This document shows, in pieces, positions 51,303 to 60,192 of a stretch of DNA of 64,000 nucleotides (its first letter is position 1; every line of letters begins with the position of its first letter). The DNA is from an uncultured Pelagibacteraceae bacterium (GTDB taxonomy: Bacteria > Pseudomonadota > Alphaproteobacteria > Pelagibacterales > Pelagibacteraceae). The notes under the pieces are model-generated. The model worked only from the letters and a program-made list of their open reading frames with translations. It had not been told where the DNA came from and searched no databases. The position numbers and the translations under genes were made by a program. The DNA lies in NCBI GenBank assembly GCA_902591695.1, contig CACJBQ010000001.1:44129-108128 (forward strand), written 5' to 3'.

Positions 51303-52523
51303 ATGAGAAAAATACTAGTTACTTTATTGTTTCTGCTTTTTGGGACTTCTGCATTTGCAGATTGTAACATTAAAAGTGGTTCAATAAATATTTTGGCTAA
51401 TGATTTTCCTGCATTAAGGACTTTCGTTGAGACTTCTAAAAAATGTAAAGGAAGTGCTGATTTTAAAGTGACTCACTCATCTGAGCATAATAAAATCGCA
51501 GTGCCAGCTTTAACTGCAAATCCATCTGAGTTTTCAGCAAGAATTGCAGCAAATAGTTCAATTGTTCCTTTGATGAACCAGGATTTAATTAGACCTTTAG
51601 ATGATCTTGTTAAAAAATATGGAAAAGGAATTCAAGACTCTCAATTAATTACAATTGATGGAAAAGTAATGGCTGTAGCATTCATGGCTAACACTCAGCA
51701 TTTGTATTACAGAGAAGATGTTTTGAAAGACCTTGGTATAGCTATTCCAAAAACTTATGAGGAAGTAGTTGCTGCATCTGAAAAAATTAGAGCTTCAGGT
51801 AAAATGCAATATCCTTACGCAGCTGCATATAAAGCTGGTTGGAATTTAGCAGAAGAATTTGTGAACATGTTTATCGGTCACGGTGGTGAATTCTTTAAAT
51901 CTGGAAGTGCACAACCAAATATAAATAATGCTAAAGGTGTTGCTACTTTAAATATGTTAAAAAAATTATCTGAATTGAGTAACCCTGATTACTTAACTCA
52001 TGATAGTGAAGCAATTAAGGTAGAATGGGAATCTGGAAATGTTGCATTGATGACATTATGGGCATCTAGATCAGGAACTCTTCTAGATGATGAAGGTGAT
52101 CCTAACATTACAAAAGCAACAAAACTAACTGGACCTGCTACTGTAGGTGGAGGAAATATTCCAGCTGCAACATTGTGGTGGGATGGTTTCACACTTGCAA
52201 AAAATAGATCTGATGCAGATGCTGAAGCAACATTTAGAGCATTAGCGCACGCGGCATCAAATAAAAAGATGGTTGCTGACGCTGCTGATCAAGCTGTTTG
52301 GTTAGTAGAAGGTTTTGTACCAGGACCAAAATCTATTGGTGTTATCGAAGCTGTAAAAATGGGAGCAAAACCATATCCAATGCTACCGCAAATGGGTTTA
52401 ATGCATGGTGCATTAGGAAGTGAGATTGTTGAATTTTTACAAGGTAAAGAGTCAGCTGAACAAGCATTGAAAGATGTTGAAGCTGCTTACATTAGTAAAG
52501 CTAAAGAACAAGGCTTTCTATAA
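51303..52523 (+). CDS. Sugar-type ABC transporter periplasmic binding protein
   Basis: 406 residues with a signal peptide (MRKILVTLLFLLFGTSAFA). Cluster-1 binding protein: NILANDFPALRTFVETSKK, LYYREDVLKDLGIAIPKTYE, and VALMTLWASRSGTLLDDEGD. Glycerol-phosphate or sugar-like fold; substrate unknown. Followed by two permeases but no ATPase. A perfect 9-bp hairpin (52537-52559) separates it from the first permease. Confidence 0.88.
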   Translation: MRKILVTLLFLLFGTSAFADCNIKSGSINILANDFPALRTFVETSKKCKGSADFKVTHSSEHNKIAVPALTANPSEFSARIAANSSIVPLMNQDLIRPLDDLVKKYGKGIQDSQLITIDGKVMAVAFMANTQHLYYREDVLKDLGIAIPKTYEEVVAASEKIRASGKMQYPYAAAYKAGWNLAEEFVNMFIGHGGEFFKSGSAQPNINNAKGVATLNMLKKLSELSNPDYLTHDSEAIKVEWESGNVALMTLWASRSGTLLDDEGDPNITKATKLTGPATVGGGNIPAATLWWDGFTLAKNRSDADAEATFRALAHAASNKKMVADAADQAVWLVEGFVPGPKSIGVIEAVKMGAKPYPMLPQMGLMHGALGSEIVEFLQGKESAEQALKDVEAAYISKAKEQGFL

Positions 52524-52536
52524 ATCTAAAACTTAT

Positions 52537-52559
52537 AAGTGGGGATTTACTCCCCACTT
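52537..52559 (+). promoter_or_regulatory. Hairpin between the second sugar binding-protein and permease genes
   Basis: Perfect stem AAGTGGGGA (52537-52545) / TCCCCACTT (52551-52559) with a 5-base loop. Located 13 bases after the stop and 13 bases before the permease ATG. Only a broken T-run follows, so an mRNA stabiliser or attenuator is more likely than a full terminator. Confidence 0.72.
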
Positions 52560-52572
52560 AATCATTATTTAA

Positions 52573-53601
52573 ATGCCTAATAAAACTTTTTTCTGGTTTT
52601 TTTTACCTACAGGCTTAGCAATGATTCTATTTATTGGGTTACCAATTATATCTACCGGCATTCAATCCTTTTACGCACAACATGATCAAGTAGTAAAAGA
52701 AGTTAAAAAATGTGACCCTTTTGGATGTACCGTTTCAATTGTCGTCGATAACGAAGAAACATCGAAAATTAGAGAGGCAAAGCCTCTTGGAAAATTTAAT
52801 GGCTTTGGCACTTATACCGATCGAAATCATTTAGCAGTTGATGAAATAAAAAAATTTTGGAATGAAACTGAAAGTTTTGGCGCGTTTGTAGACCAGGTAA
52901 CTAATCTACCTTTTTATAAAGCTCTGATATTTACTTTAACTTATTGTTTGTTTGTTACACCAAATGTACTTCTCTTAGGATTTATTATTGCATTAAGTTT
53001 AAATGCAGTTGCTAGAAAAATTAGAGGACCTTTAATCTTTGGTACAATTTTACCGATGATTGTTACACCGTTGGTTGGATCATTAGTATTATTTTGGATG
53101 ATAGATTCACAAGGTATAATTGGAGCAAATATTCAAAATTTGATGAATGACCCATATTTATCACTCAAATCCTCAAAAACATTAACTTGGATAACAATTA
53201 TTATTTATGGTATTTGGCATCACTCCCCGTTTGCCTTTGTAGTTTTTTATGCAGCGCTTCAAACAGTTCCTCAAGAACCAATTGAAGCAGCAATTATAGA
53301 TGGTGCCTCAAGATTTCAAAGAATTAAACATATAGTTTTACCGCATATTTATCCTGTAGTTACATTTGTAGCTTTGATCTCTTTAATGGACAACTTTAGA
53401 GTATTTGAACCCATTATAGGGTTTAGTGCTGAGGGAAGTGCACAATCTTTATCTTGGTTAATCTATGACAATTTAGTTAATGAGGAAGTGATATTATTTG
53501 GATCTGCTGCAGCTACTTCAATGATGACTATTATTGGTATAGCTATTCTACTGGCACCAGTATTAATTAGAACTTGGAAAGAATTTAAAACAGCGAGATA
53601 A
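52573..53601 (+). CDS. Sugar ABC transporter permease (MalF/UgpA type) with insertion
   Basis: 342 residues. Helix at about 5-27, then roughly 85 non-membrane residues (about 28-112) absent from ordinary UgpA proteins, then five helices and the EAA loop EAAIIDGASRFQRIKHIVLP (about 237-256). It pairs with the next permease 2 bases on. The insertion contains one Cys pair (KKCDPFGCTVS) that could form a disulfide in the periplasm. Confidence 0.88.
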   Translation: MPNKTFFWFFLPTGLAMILFIGLPIISTGIQSFYAQHDQVVKEVKKCDPFGCTVSIVVDNEETSKIREAKPLGKFNGFGTYTDRNHLAVDEIKKFWNETESFGAFVDQVTNLPFYKALIFTLTYCLFVTPNVLLLGFIIALSLNAVARKIRGPLIFGTILPMIVTPLVGSLVLFWMIDSQGIIGANIQNLMNDPYLSLKSSKTLTWITIIIYGIWHHSPFAFVVFYAALQTVPQEPIEAAIIDGASRFQRIKHIVLPHIYPVVTFVALISLMDNFRVFEPIIGFSAEGSAQSLSWLIYDNLVNEEVILFGSAAATSMMTIIGIAILLAPVLIRTWKEFKTAR

Positions 53602-53603
53602 TT

Positions 53604-54485
53604 ATGGATTATGGACTAGATACAAAATCAACTCGTTTAAAAACTTTTAATACTATTTTTATTATCACTTGGTTGTTAATTGCTTGTTTCCCTTTTATTT
53701 GGACTTTTTGGGGATCATTTAAAGTAAGAGCTGATTTCTTTTCAAGATCTGATTGGTGGTATGCAATATCAGCATTTAATACCTTAATTGAAACAGGAGG
53801 AAAATTTACAACTAATGCTTATACACAAGCTTGGACTGAGGGCGAATTTTGGAAAGCATCGAAAAATACAATTATAGTTACAGTATTTGTTGTAAGTATT
53901 TCTTTGTTTTTAGGAACTTTAGGAGCATATGCTCTTTCAAGATCAACTGAGAAATATGCTTTTTGGATTTTAATGGCAGCTTTAATTTTTAGAGCTATGC
54001 CACATATAACTTTAGTATCAGGATACCTTTTTCCTTTCTTTGAATTACAGATTTGGGGAATTCTTCCAACTACAATTGTTGTTTTGGTTGCTATAAATCA
54101 ACCTTTTACACTGTGGTTACTCTATTCCTTTTTTAAAACAGTTCCTAAAGAGCTTGACGAAAGTGCTTTAATAGATGGTTGTTCGTATTTTCAAGCATTT
54201 AGGCATATTATTATGCCTGTGATGTGGCCTGGAGTAATTACAGCAGGATTGTTTAGTTTAATGTTAGCTTATAATGATTTTACCGTAACAGCATTACTTC
54301 TAAATCAAGAAAATCATACCATGGTTCCAAAAATACAAAGTTATTTAGGTACTAATCAACATGAAGGAAATTTAATGTGGGCAGTTTCTGCAGTTGTATC
54401 TGCTACTGCACCTTTATTTATGCTTGTTATGTTTTTCCAAAGACAAGTTATTAGTGGTTTAACTGCTGGAGCTGTTAAAGGTTGA
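53604..54485 (+). CDS. Sugar ABC transporter permease (MalG/UgpE type)
   Basis: 293 residues, six helices. WTFWGSFKVRADFFSRSDWW after the first helix, EAA loop DESALIDGCSYFQAFRHIIM, and the usual C-terminal end SGLTAGAVKG. No insertion. The stop overlaps the TTG start of the following HAD-like gene. Confidence 0.9.
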   Translation: MDYGLDTKSTRLKTFNTIFIITWLLIACFPFIWTFWGSFKVRADFFSRSDWWYAISAFNTLIETGGKFTTNAYTQAWTEGEFWKASKNTIIVTVFVVSISLFLGTLGAYALSRSTEKYAFWILMAALIFRAMPHITLVSGYLFPFFELQIWGILPTTIVVLVAINQPFTLWLLYSFFKTVPKELDESALIDGCSYFQAFRHIIMPVMWPGVITAGLFSLMLAYNDFTVTALLLNQENHTMVPKIQSYLGTNQHEGNLMWAVSAVVSATAPLFMLVMFFQRQVISGLTAGAVKG

Positions 54486-55144
54486 AATATTATAAAGCAT
54501 TACTTTTTGGATCTATTGGATCTATTGTTGAAACCTCAGAAATTCAGAGAAAGTCATTCAATAAAGCATTCAAGCAATATGGTCTCGATTGGAATTGGAC
54601 CAAACGTGAGTATCTAAATTTATTAAGTAAATCAGGTGGCAAAGATAGAATATTAAGATATGCTAAAAAGAAAAAAATTGAAGTTAATTCGGTATTTTTA
54701 AGAAATTTAAAGACTAAAATCTTTAATAATTATCTTAAAAAAAATCATCTTAAATTAAGGCCAGGTGTTAAAAATTTAATTTCTTTATGTAAAAAAGAAA
54801 ATATTAAAATTGCATTTGTTTCATCTACTTCTACAAACAATATAAATGCAATCTTATATTGTTTAAGAAATTCAATTAATAAAAGAGATTTTAACTTTAT
54901 AGGGAATGCAAAATTAGTAAAAAAATTCAAACCCAACCCAGATATATACTTATTAGCACTTAAAAAACTTAAGCTTAAAGCTAATGACTGTGTAGCAATT
55001 GAGGACTCTCAAGAAAGTTTAAATTCAGCTAGGCGAGCTAAAATAAAATGTATAATTTTTCCTGGAAAATTTCATTCTTCAAAAAAATTTATTGGAGCTT
55101 ATAAAAAAGTTTATCAGCTGAATAAAAATATTATTTTGAGATAA
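54482..55144 (+). CDS. HAD-superfamily protein lacking the nucleophile aspartate
   Basis: 220 residues, TTG start overlapping the permease stop. The overall layout is CbbY/beta-phosphoglucomutase-like: cap segment SFNKAFKQYGLDWNWTKREY, motif II FVSSTST, motif III lysine in VKKFKPNPDIYLLAL, motif IV VAIEDSQESLNSARRA. But motif I, normally FDxDGT, reads LFGSIGSIVET: both catalytic Asp positions are Gly10 and Ile12. So it is unlikely to use the standard phosphoaspartate route. Place in a sugar ABC operon suggests binding of a sugar phosphate, possibly as a regulator. Confidence 0.75.
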   Translation: MKYYKALLFGSIGSIVETSEIQRKSFNKAFKQYGLDWNWTKREYLNLLSKSGGKDRILRYAKKKKIEVNSVFLRNLKTKIFNNYLKKNHLKLRPGVKNLISLCKKENIKIAFVSSTSTNNINAILYCLRNSINKRDFNFIGNAKLVKKFKPNPDIYLLALKKLKLKANDCVAIEDSQESLNSARRAKIKCIIFPGKFHSSKKFIGAYKKVYQLNKNIILR

Positions 55145-55886
55145 ATTCTTTTACCAATTTATTAAATTGATCAGGCTGTTCTAAGTGAACATTATGAGCA
55201 CAACCTTTAAATATTTCTAAACGGCTATTTTTAATATTTTTATTTAGTGTATCAACTTGATCAAAATTATATGAGGTATCTTTATCACCCCATATTATAA
55301 GAGTGTCATTTTTTATATTTTTTAAATTTTCTTTACCTCTCCAATTTTTCATAGCTAGTAATGCATTATCGGCAGTTTCTAATGAAACATTTTTAACAGC
55401 ATTTTCACAAAGAAAATAATTTTTGTCCTTATCACCTTTTACAAACCACTTAGGAGGTACTCTAGAAAAAGAAAGTTGAGTACCTTCATTTTTAAGTTTT
55501 TCCCTTGTTTCATCCATAGTCTCAAATCTTCCCGGGATATCTCCAATAGATCCTGTTGCAAAACAAATTAATTTATTAACTCTATCCCCAATCAATTTTG
55601 TAATTTCTTGAACAATCATTCCTCCCATTGAATGGCCAATTAAATTGAATTTATCTATCTTTTTTTGATCTAATACATTTATAATTTCTTTTGCCATTTT
55701 ATTAATAGAATCTAAGGATTTTACATTATGACTCTCTCCAAATCCTGGGAGAGCTGGGGTGATCACACGATAATCTTTTGAAAAAAATTCTTTTTGAAAA
55801 GTCCACATTTCAGATGAGCCTAGATAACCATGAACTAAAACAAAAGGATATCCTTCACCTAAATCATCTACATAAATATCGCTCAT
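55131..55886 (-). CDS. Alpha/beta hydrolase
   Basis: 251 residues, no signal peptide. The oxyanion HG motif is in FVLVHGYLGSSEMW, the nucleophile elbow is GHSMGG (about residues 84-89, Ser86), the acid Asp lies in LIIWGDKDTSYNF and the His in GCAHNVHLEQP. A general esterase/lyase fold (MhpC/BioH-like); substrate unknown. The final 14 bases overlap the convergent HAD gene. ATG overlaps the LysE stop by four bases. Confidence 0.85.
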   Translation of the reverse strand: MSDIYVDDLGEGYPFVLVHGYLGSSEMWTFQKEFFSKDYRVITPALPGFGESHNVKSLDSINKMAKEIINVLDQKKIDKFNLIGHSMGGMIVQEITKLIGDRVNKLICFATGSIGDIPGRFETMDETREKLKNEGTQLSFSRVPPKWFVKGDKDKNYFLCENAVKNVSLETADNALLAMKNWRGKENLKNIKNDTLIIWGDKDTSYNFDQVDTLNKNIKNSRLEIFKGCAHNVHLEQPDQFNKLVKEFISK

Positions 55887-56488
55887 ATTATTTCCTTAAT
55901 AATAAATAAAATTAAAATAGACATAAAACATATAATAAAAATATTAATTACTTTCCAAATTTTTTTATTATTAGCATACTTTGATAAATAATTTGATAAA
56001 TACCCTAAAGTAAAAAAAAATAAAAATGAAGCAATAGCTGCACCAATACCAAAGGAAATTTTTTGATTTAATAGATAATTTTTAGAAAAATTTCCTAGAA
56101 AAAAAACAGTATCTGAATAAACATGAGGATTAAGATAAGTAAATCCAAGTGTTTTAATAATTATATTTATTTTTGAAATACTCGTTAATTCATTCTGAAA
56201 ATTTATATCTAAATAGTGTGTTTTAATTTTTGTATAAATAAAGTGTAGTAAAAATATTATAAGAAGGAGATTAAAAATTAATTCTATTGTTTCGTTGAAG
56301 TATTGATTAAAATAATGAAAGAGAAAAATACCTAAAAATATTAAGATTAAATCAGATAACGAACAGATTAAACAAATGAGTAATACATATTGTTTTTTTA
56401 ATCCTTGCTCAATTACAAAAATATTTTGTGCACCTAAAGCTAAAATCAAGCTTAATCCTGTAAAAAAACCTAATAACGCATACTCCAT
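55883..56488 (-). CDS. LysE/ArgO-family amino-acid exporter
   Basis: 201 residues with about six helices. N-terminal LGFFTGLSLILALGAQNIFV and IEQGLKK is the signature of LysE/ArgO, and TYLNPHVYSDTVFFLG is the second conserved stretch. Exports basic amino acids or similar. It lies 9 bases after proW on the same strand, perhaps part of one transcript, and just before the alpha/beta hydrolase. Confidence 0.87.
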   Translation of the reverse strand: MEYALLGFFTGLSLILALGAQNIFVIEQGLKKQYVLLICLICSLSDLILIFLGIFLFHYFNQYFNETIELIFNLLLIIFLLHFIYTKIKTHYLDINFQNELTSISKINIIIKTLGFTYLNPHVYSDTVFFLGNFSKNYLLNQKISFGIGAAIASFLFFFTLGYLSNYLSKYANNKKIWKVINIFIICFMSILILFIIKEII

Positions 56489-56497
56489 TAATATTAA

Positions 56498-58003
56498 TTA
56501 AACTCTTTTTTTACCTTGAACAACTCTATCAAGAATAAGAGCTACAAATAATATAGCTACACCTGCTAAAATTCCTTGTCCAACATTAGCATACTGAAGA
56601 GCTTCTAGAACATCTTGTCCAAGACCTTTTGCACCAATTAGAGATGCAACTACTACCATTGCTAAACTTAACATTACTGTTTGGTTGACACCTGCCAAGA
56701 TAGATGGTGTTGCTAATGGCAAATCGACTTTTCTTAATAAATACCATTTTGATGCTCCATAGGCGATTGCGGCTTCTCTAATTGTTTCTGGCACACCTCT
56801 TAATCCAAGAACTGTTAATCTAACCACAGGGGTTCCTCCAAAAATCATGGTAATAATTACTGCAGCAACTTTTCCTGTTCCAAAGAATGCGATAACTGGA
56901 ATCATAAATACAAAGGCTGGCATAGTTTGCATGAAATCCATTATTGGTCGTATCATTGAATAAAACCTTTGACGTCTTGCACAGAAAATTCCAAGTGGAA
57001 TTCCAATTACAATACTTAGTACAGCAGCTGTTCCTAGAAGAGCTAAGGTAGTCATTGCTTTTACCCAAAAGCCTAAAAACCCCATGTAACATAAAAATCC
57101 TGCTGAATAAATTGCAGCTCTTGGGCCTGCAGCTAAACCTGTTAAAGTTACTATGGTTGTAATGATCACTATCCACGGAGTTTTTACAAACAGTAATTCT
57201 AGGAAATCTAATACTGATCTAATACCAATAGTGATTGCTGTAAATAAAGCATCTCCTTTCAAAACAGCATAGTCAAAAATAGTTTCTACCCATTTTATTG
57301 ATGTAAGTCTTATGTCTGGATGAGTTGGAAAGTCATCCATTATAGTAATAACACCTGGAAAACTGTAATGCACAACTGAGAAAAACATAATCACTGCAGC
57401 AAAAATTGTACTAGAGATAAAGTTTTTGGTTTGCATTCCTGGTCTTATTGTTTTGTCAGATAACCATTCGGAATATCTTTTTTCTAATACAGAATTAGCA
57501 AGAATACCTTGAACTATTTTAATTGAAATTAATAAAGCAATACCAAAAATTGTAATCCAAATTGCAGATGCTTCAATTCTTGCAACTTCATCTATATATC
57601 CCTGCATTGCATTTTCTAAGGATTTAATATTACGTTTATAAACATCAACTTTATCTGGATTGTTGGTAATGGCTGCTTCTAACTGTTTATTTCTGAATGC
57701 AATTGTAGATTCAACTTGTTTAATTTTTTCAACAGCATCTTTAGTAATATTTCCAAATAAACCTCTAATAATTTGAACAACTGAAAAAGTTTCAATTATT
57801 AAAAATGCTAATGCCCAATTCCATATATTTCTCATACCAAACCAAATTGGACCTAGAATTCCTGCATATAAGTTTAATGAAAAAGAGAATGAAGGTTTGC
57901 TACCAATTTTTTGAAACTCTTTAATGTAATATTCTGGATTTGATTTAACAAAGTCAGTTATTAACTCAGATCTAGTAGGGTTATTAATTTGTTTATTCTC
58001 CAT
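56498..58003 (-). CDS. proW: Glycine betaine/proline ABC permease, with a coiled-coil N-terminal extension
   Basis: 501 residues from the ATG at 58003, which has a GGTG ribosome site; GTG codons at 58006 and 58009 are alternatives. The start lies inside the end of proV. Core: residues about 300-490, GIPLGIFCARRQRFYSMIRP, then EAAIAYGASKWYLLRKVDLP. ProW of E. coli is about 350 residues; here an N-terminal region with extra helices holds a likely coiled coil (about 90-145). It moves betaine-like compounds into the cell with ProV and ProX. Confidence 0.9.
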   Translation of the reverse strand: MENKQINNPTRSELITDFVKSNPEYYIKEFQKIGSKPSFSFSLNLYAGILGPIWFGMRNIWNWALAFLIIETFSVVQIIRGLFGNITKDAVEKIKQVESTIAFRNKQLEAAITNNPDKVDVYKRNIKSLENAMQGYIDEVARIEASAIWITIFGIALLISIKIVQGILANSVLEKRYSEWLSDKTIRPGMQTKNFISSTIFAAVIMFFSVVHYSFPGVITIMDDFPTHPDIRLTSIKWVETIFDYAVLKGDALFTAITIGIRSVLDFLELLFVKTPWIVIITTIVTLTGLAAGPRAAIYSAGFLCYMGFLGFWVKAMTTLALLGTAAVLSIVIGIPLGIFCARRQRFYSMIRPIMDFMQTMPAFVFMIPVIAFFGTGKVAAVIITMIFGGTPVVRLTVLGLRGVPETIREAAIAYGASKWYLLRKVDLPLATPSILAGVNQTVMLSLAMVVVASLIGAKGLGQDVLEALQYANVGQGILAGVAILFVALILDRVVQGKKRV

Positions 58004-59054
58004 CACCACCCTCTATTACTGCTTTTAAAAGATCTGATTGTGTAATAACTCCAATATTTTTTTGCTCATTATTTTTGACAACTAATGGCTTATCTTTTGA
58101 TTTTGAAACTTCAATTAATTTACTTAATAATTCATGCTCATCTACACTTTGTAAATTTTCTTCTAATTTACCGTTTAAATTTTCATAAGTTTCAACTGTT
58201 TGCATAATTGTTTTTGCCTGAACAACTTTAAGTCTAGAAATTCCTTTAACAAAGTCTGCAACATATTCGTCAGCTGGATTTACCACAATTTCTTCAGGGG
58301 TACCAATTTGAATTACTTTTCCGTCTCTCATAATAGCAATTCTATGCCCTACTCTTACTGCCTCATCTAAATCGTGAGTTATAAAAACTGTTGTCTTTTT
58401 CATCTGTTTTGAAAGTTTGATAAATTCTGATTGAAGCTGTCTTCTAATTAGTGGATCTAATGCACTAAAAGGTTCGTCCATTAAAAGAAACTCTGGATCT
58501 GCAGCTAATGCTCTTGCAAGTCCTACTCTTTGCTGCATACCTCCTGATAATTCATGAGCAAATTTGTTACCCCAACCTTGTAATTCAACTATTTCTAAAA
58601 TTTTATTTGCTGCATCTAGACGATCATTTTTACTTACACCTCTAATTTCAAGGGGCATTGCAATATTATCTACTACTGATCTATGAGGCATAAGCGCAAA
58701 GTTTTGAAAAACCATGCCTATCTTTTTATTTCTTAGTTCTTGTAAATGATCACGATCAAGCTGCATTACATCTTGACCGTTTATCAAAATCTTTCCCGAT
58801 GTAGGTTCTAAAAGTCTATTTATATGTCTAACTAATGTAGATTTTCCACTGCCAGATAAACCCATCACACAAAATATTTCTCCTTGATTAACATCAAACG
58901 AAACATCTGATACACCAATAACTGAATTGTATTCTTCTAAAGCTTCTGTTTTTGAAATTCCTTTATTTTGGATTGCATCTAATGCTTCGGGCGAAGTATT
59001 GCCAAATACTTTCCAAACATTTTCAATTTTTATAGCTGAACTCAATGAATCCAT
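57993..59054 (-). CDS. proV: Glycine betaine/proline ABC ATP-binding protein
   Basis: 353 residues. Walker A GLSGSGKSTLVRHINRLLE (about residues 69-87), signature LSGGMQQRVGLARAL, Walker B FLLMDEPFSALDPLIR and a C-terminal CBS-like region (about 285-353) with KNIGVITQSDLLKAVI, which in OpuA senses ionic strength. The N terminus has the ProV-specific insertion FGNTSPEALDAIQNKGISK. Overlaps proW by about 11 bases and follows the proX hairpin. Confidence 0.94.
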   Translation of the reverse strand: MDSLSSAIKIENVWKVFGNTSPEALDAIQNKGISKTEALEEYNSVIGVSDVSFDVNQGEIFCVMGLSGSGKSTLVRHINRLLEPTSGKILINGQDVMQLDRDHLQELRNKKIGMVFQNFALMPHRSVVDNIAMPLEIRGVSKNDRLDAANKILEIVELQGWGNKFAHELSGGMQQRVGLARALAADPEFLLMDEPFSALDPLIRRQLQSEFIKLSKQMKKTTVFITHDLDEAVRVGHRIAIMRDGKVIQIGTPEEIVVNPADEYVADFVKGISRLKVVQAKTIMQTVETYENLNGKLEENLQSVDEHELLSKLIEVSKSKDKPLVVKNNEQKNIGVITQSDLLKAVIEGGDGE

Positions 59055-59076
59055 TTTGTTTTTTATTATAGGAAAA

Positions 59077-59107
59077 TATACTCGGCAATTTTAAATTGCC
59101 GAGTATA
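59077..59107 (-). promoter_or_regulatory. Perfect 14-bp hairpin between proX and proV
   Basis: TATACTCGGCAATT (59077-59090) / AATTGCCGAGTATA (59094-59107), loop of three bases, followed on the minus strand by TTTTCC only. Ends 22 bases before the proV start. Strong enough to stop exonucleases or attenuate proVW transcription, which would keep the binding protein in excess. Confidence 0.75.
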
Positions 59108-59121
59108 AAATTTAATTTAGA

Positions 59122-60084
59122 TTATAATCCTAACCAACCGTCTACAGTTGATTTATTTGCTTCCATCCAAGCTCTAGCAACAGCAGCCGGATCTTTCTTC
59201 TCAACTGAAACTGCATAAGCCATTGCAGAAACATCATCAGCTGTTAATTGAAAATTCTTGAAGAATTCTACAATTGCTGGTGATTGACTCTCTAAAGAAG
59301 TAGCCCAACCGATTTGGATTTGCTTAAGAGCATCTTTTGATGCAACATAAGATTTCTTATACCAGTCAGCATCTGCTTTAGGTTGAATCATTTTATATTT
59401 TGCAGGATCATATTTTGGTTCTGTTAACATCACTACATCAGCCATTCCCCAAATTGCATGAGGTTTGTAACAATAGAATGCATAACCTTCACCTTTTTTG
59501 ATTGAGTCTAGTACTCTTGCATTTTTAACTGCTTCAGCAGCTCTAACTGCTTCAATACCAGCATCATATAAACCATAGTCTCTTAATTTAACTTGGTTTA
59601 CATTTGCAGAAGCCCAACCATCAGCACCAATCCAAAACTCACCTTTTCCATTGCCGTCGCTATCCATAGCTTTAACAACTTCAGGTCTTGCTAAGTCTTC
59701 AATTGCTGTAATATTCATTTTTTTAGCAAACTGTTGTGAAACACAATAACCTTGGTTTCCTTCATAAGGTTTACTACTTAATTTTAAAGTTCCTTTTGGA
59801 ACTAAATCATTTGTATAAGCTTCTTGGTTTGGTAACCAAATATCAGGATGAACATCGATTTCACCCTTGCCTCTATCAATTGCTGCGTAAATTGCTGTGT
59901 TGTTTCCTGGAACAAGCTCAGCCTCTCCGCCCATTTTATCTGTAACAACTGCTGCTAATAAATTTGCAATAGCTGTAGCACCTGTCCAACCTGGATCTCC
60001 AATTTTAACTTTTTCTGCTTGTGCAGAGAATATTGCTAAAATTGAGATTAATCCTGCTACAAATGTAGTCTTAATTATTTTCAT
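59122..60084 (-). CDS. proX: Glycine betaine-type ABC periplasmic binding protein
   Basis: 320 residues with signal peptide (cleavage after IFSAQA, near residue 23). ProX/OpuAC signs: VKIGDPGWTGATAIANLLAA, a Trp-rich substrate box with EIDVHPDIWLPNQEAY, and YKPHAIWGMADVVMLTEP, whose Trp and Tyr would cage a quaternary ammonium. First gene of proXVW, with AAGGAGAT ribosome site. Matches the need for betaine/N-methylated amine import and the DMGDH-like enzyme at 23.8 kb. Confidence 0.92.
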   Translation of the reverse strand: MKIIKTTFVAGLISILAIFSAQAEKVKIGDPGWTGATAIANLLAAVVTDKMGGEAELVPGNNTAIYAAIDRGKGEIDVHPDIWLPNQEAYTNDLVPKGTLKLSSKPYEGNQGYCVSQQFAKKMNITAIEDLARPEVVKAMDSDGNGKGEFWIGADGWASANVNQVKLRDYGLYDAGIEAVRAAEAVKNARVLDSIKKGEGYAFYCYKPHAIWGMADVVMLTEPKYDPAKYKMIQPKADADWYKKSYVASKDALKQIQIGWATSLESQSPAIVEFFKNFQLTADDVSAMAYAVSVEKKDPAAVARAWMEANKSTVDGWLGL

Positions 60085-60192
60085 ATTATCTCCTTTTAAA
60101 TTTATAAATTAAGCTTAACGCGAATAGAGTTAGCGAGTCAAAGAAAATTGATGTTTAATTATTACAGTGTATATTAGAATTATTATAAAGAA

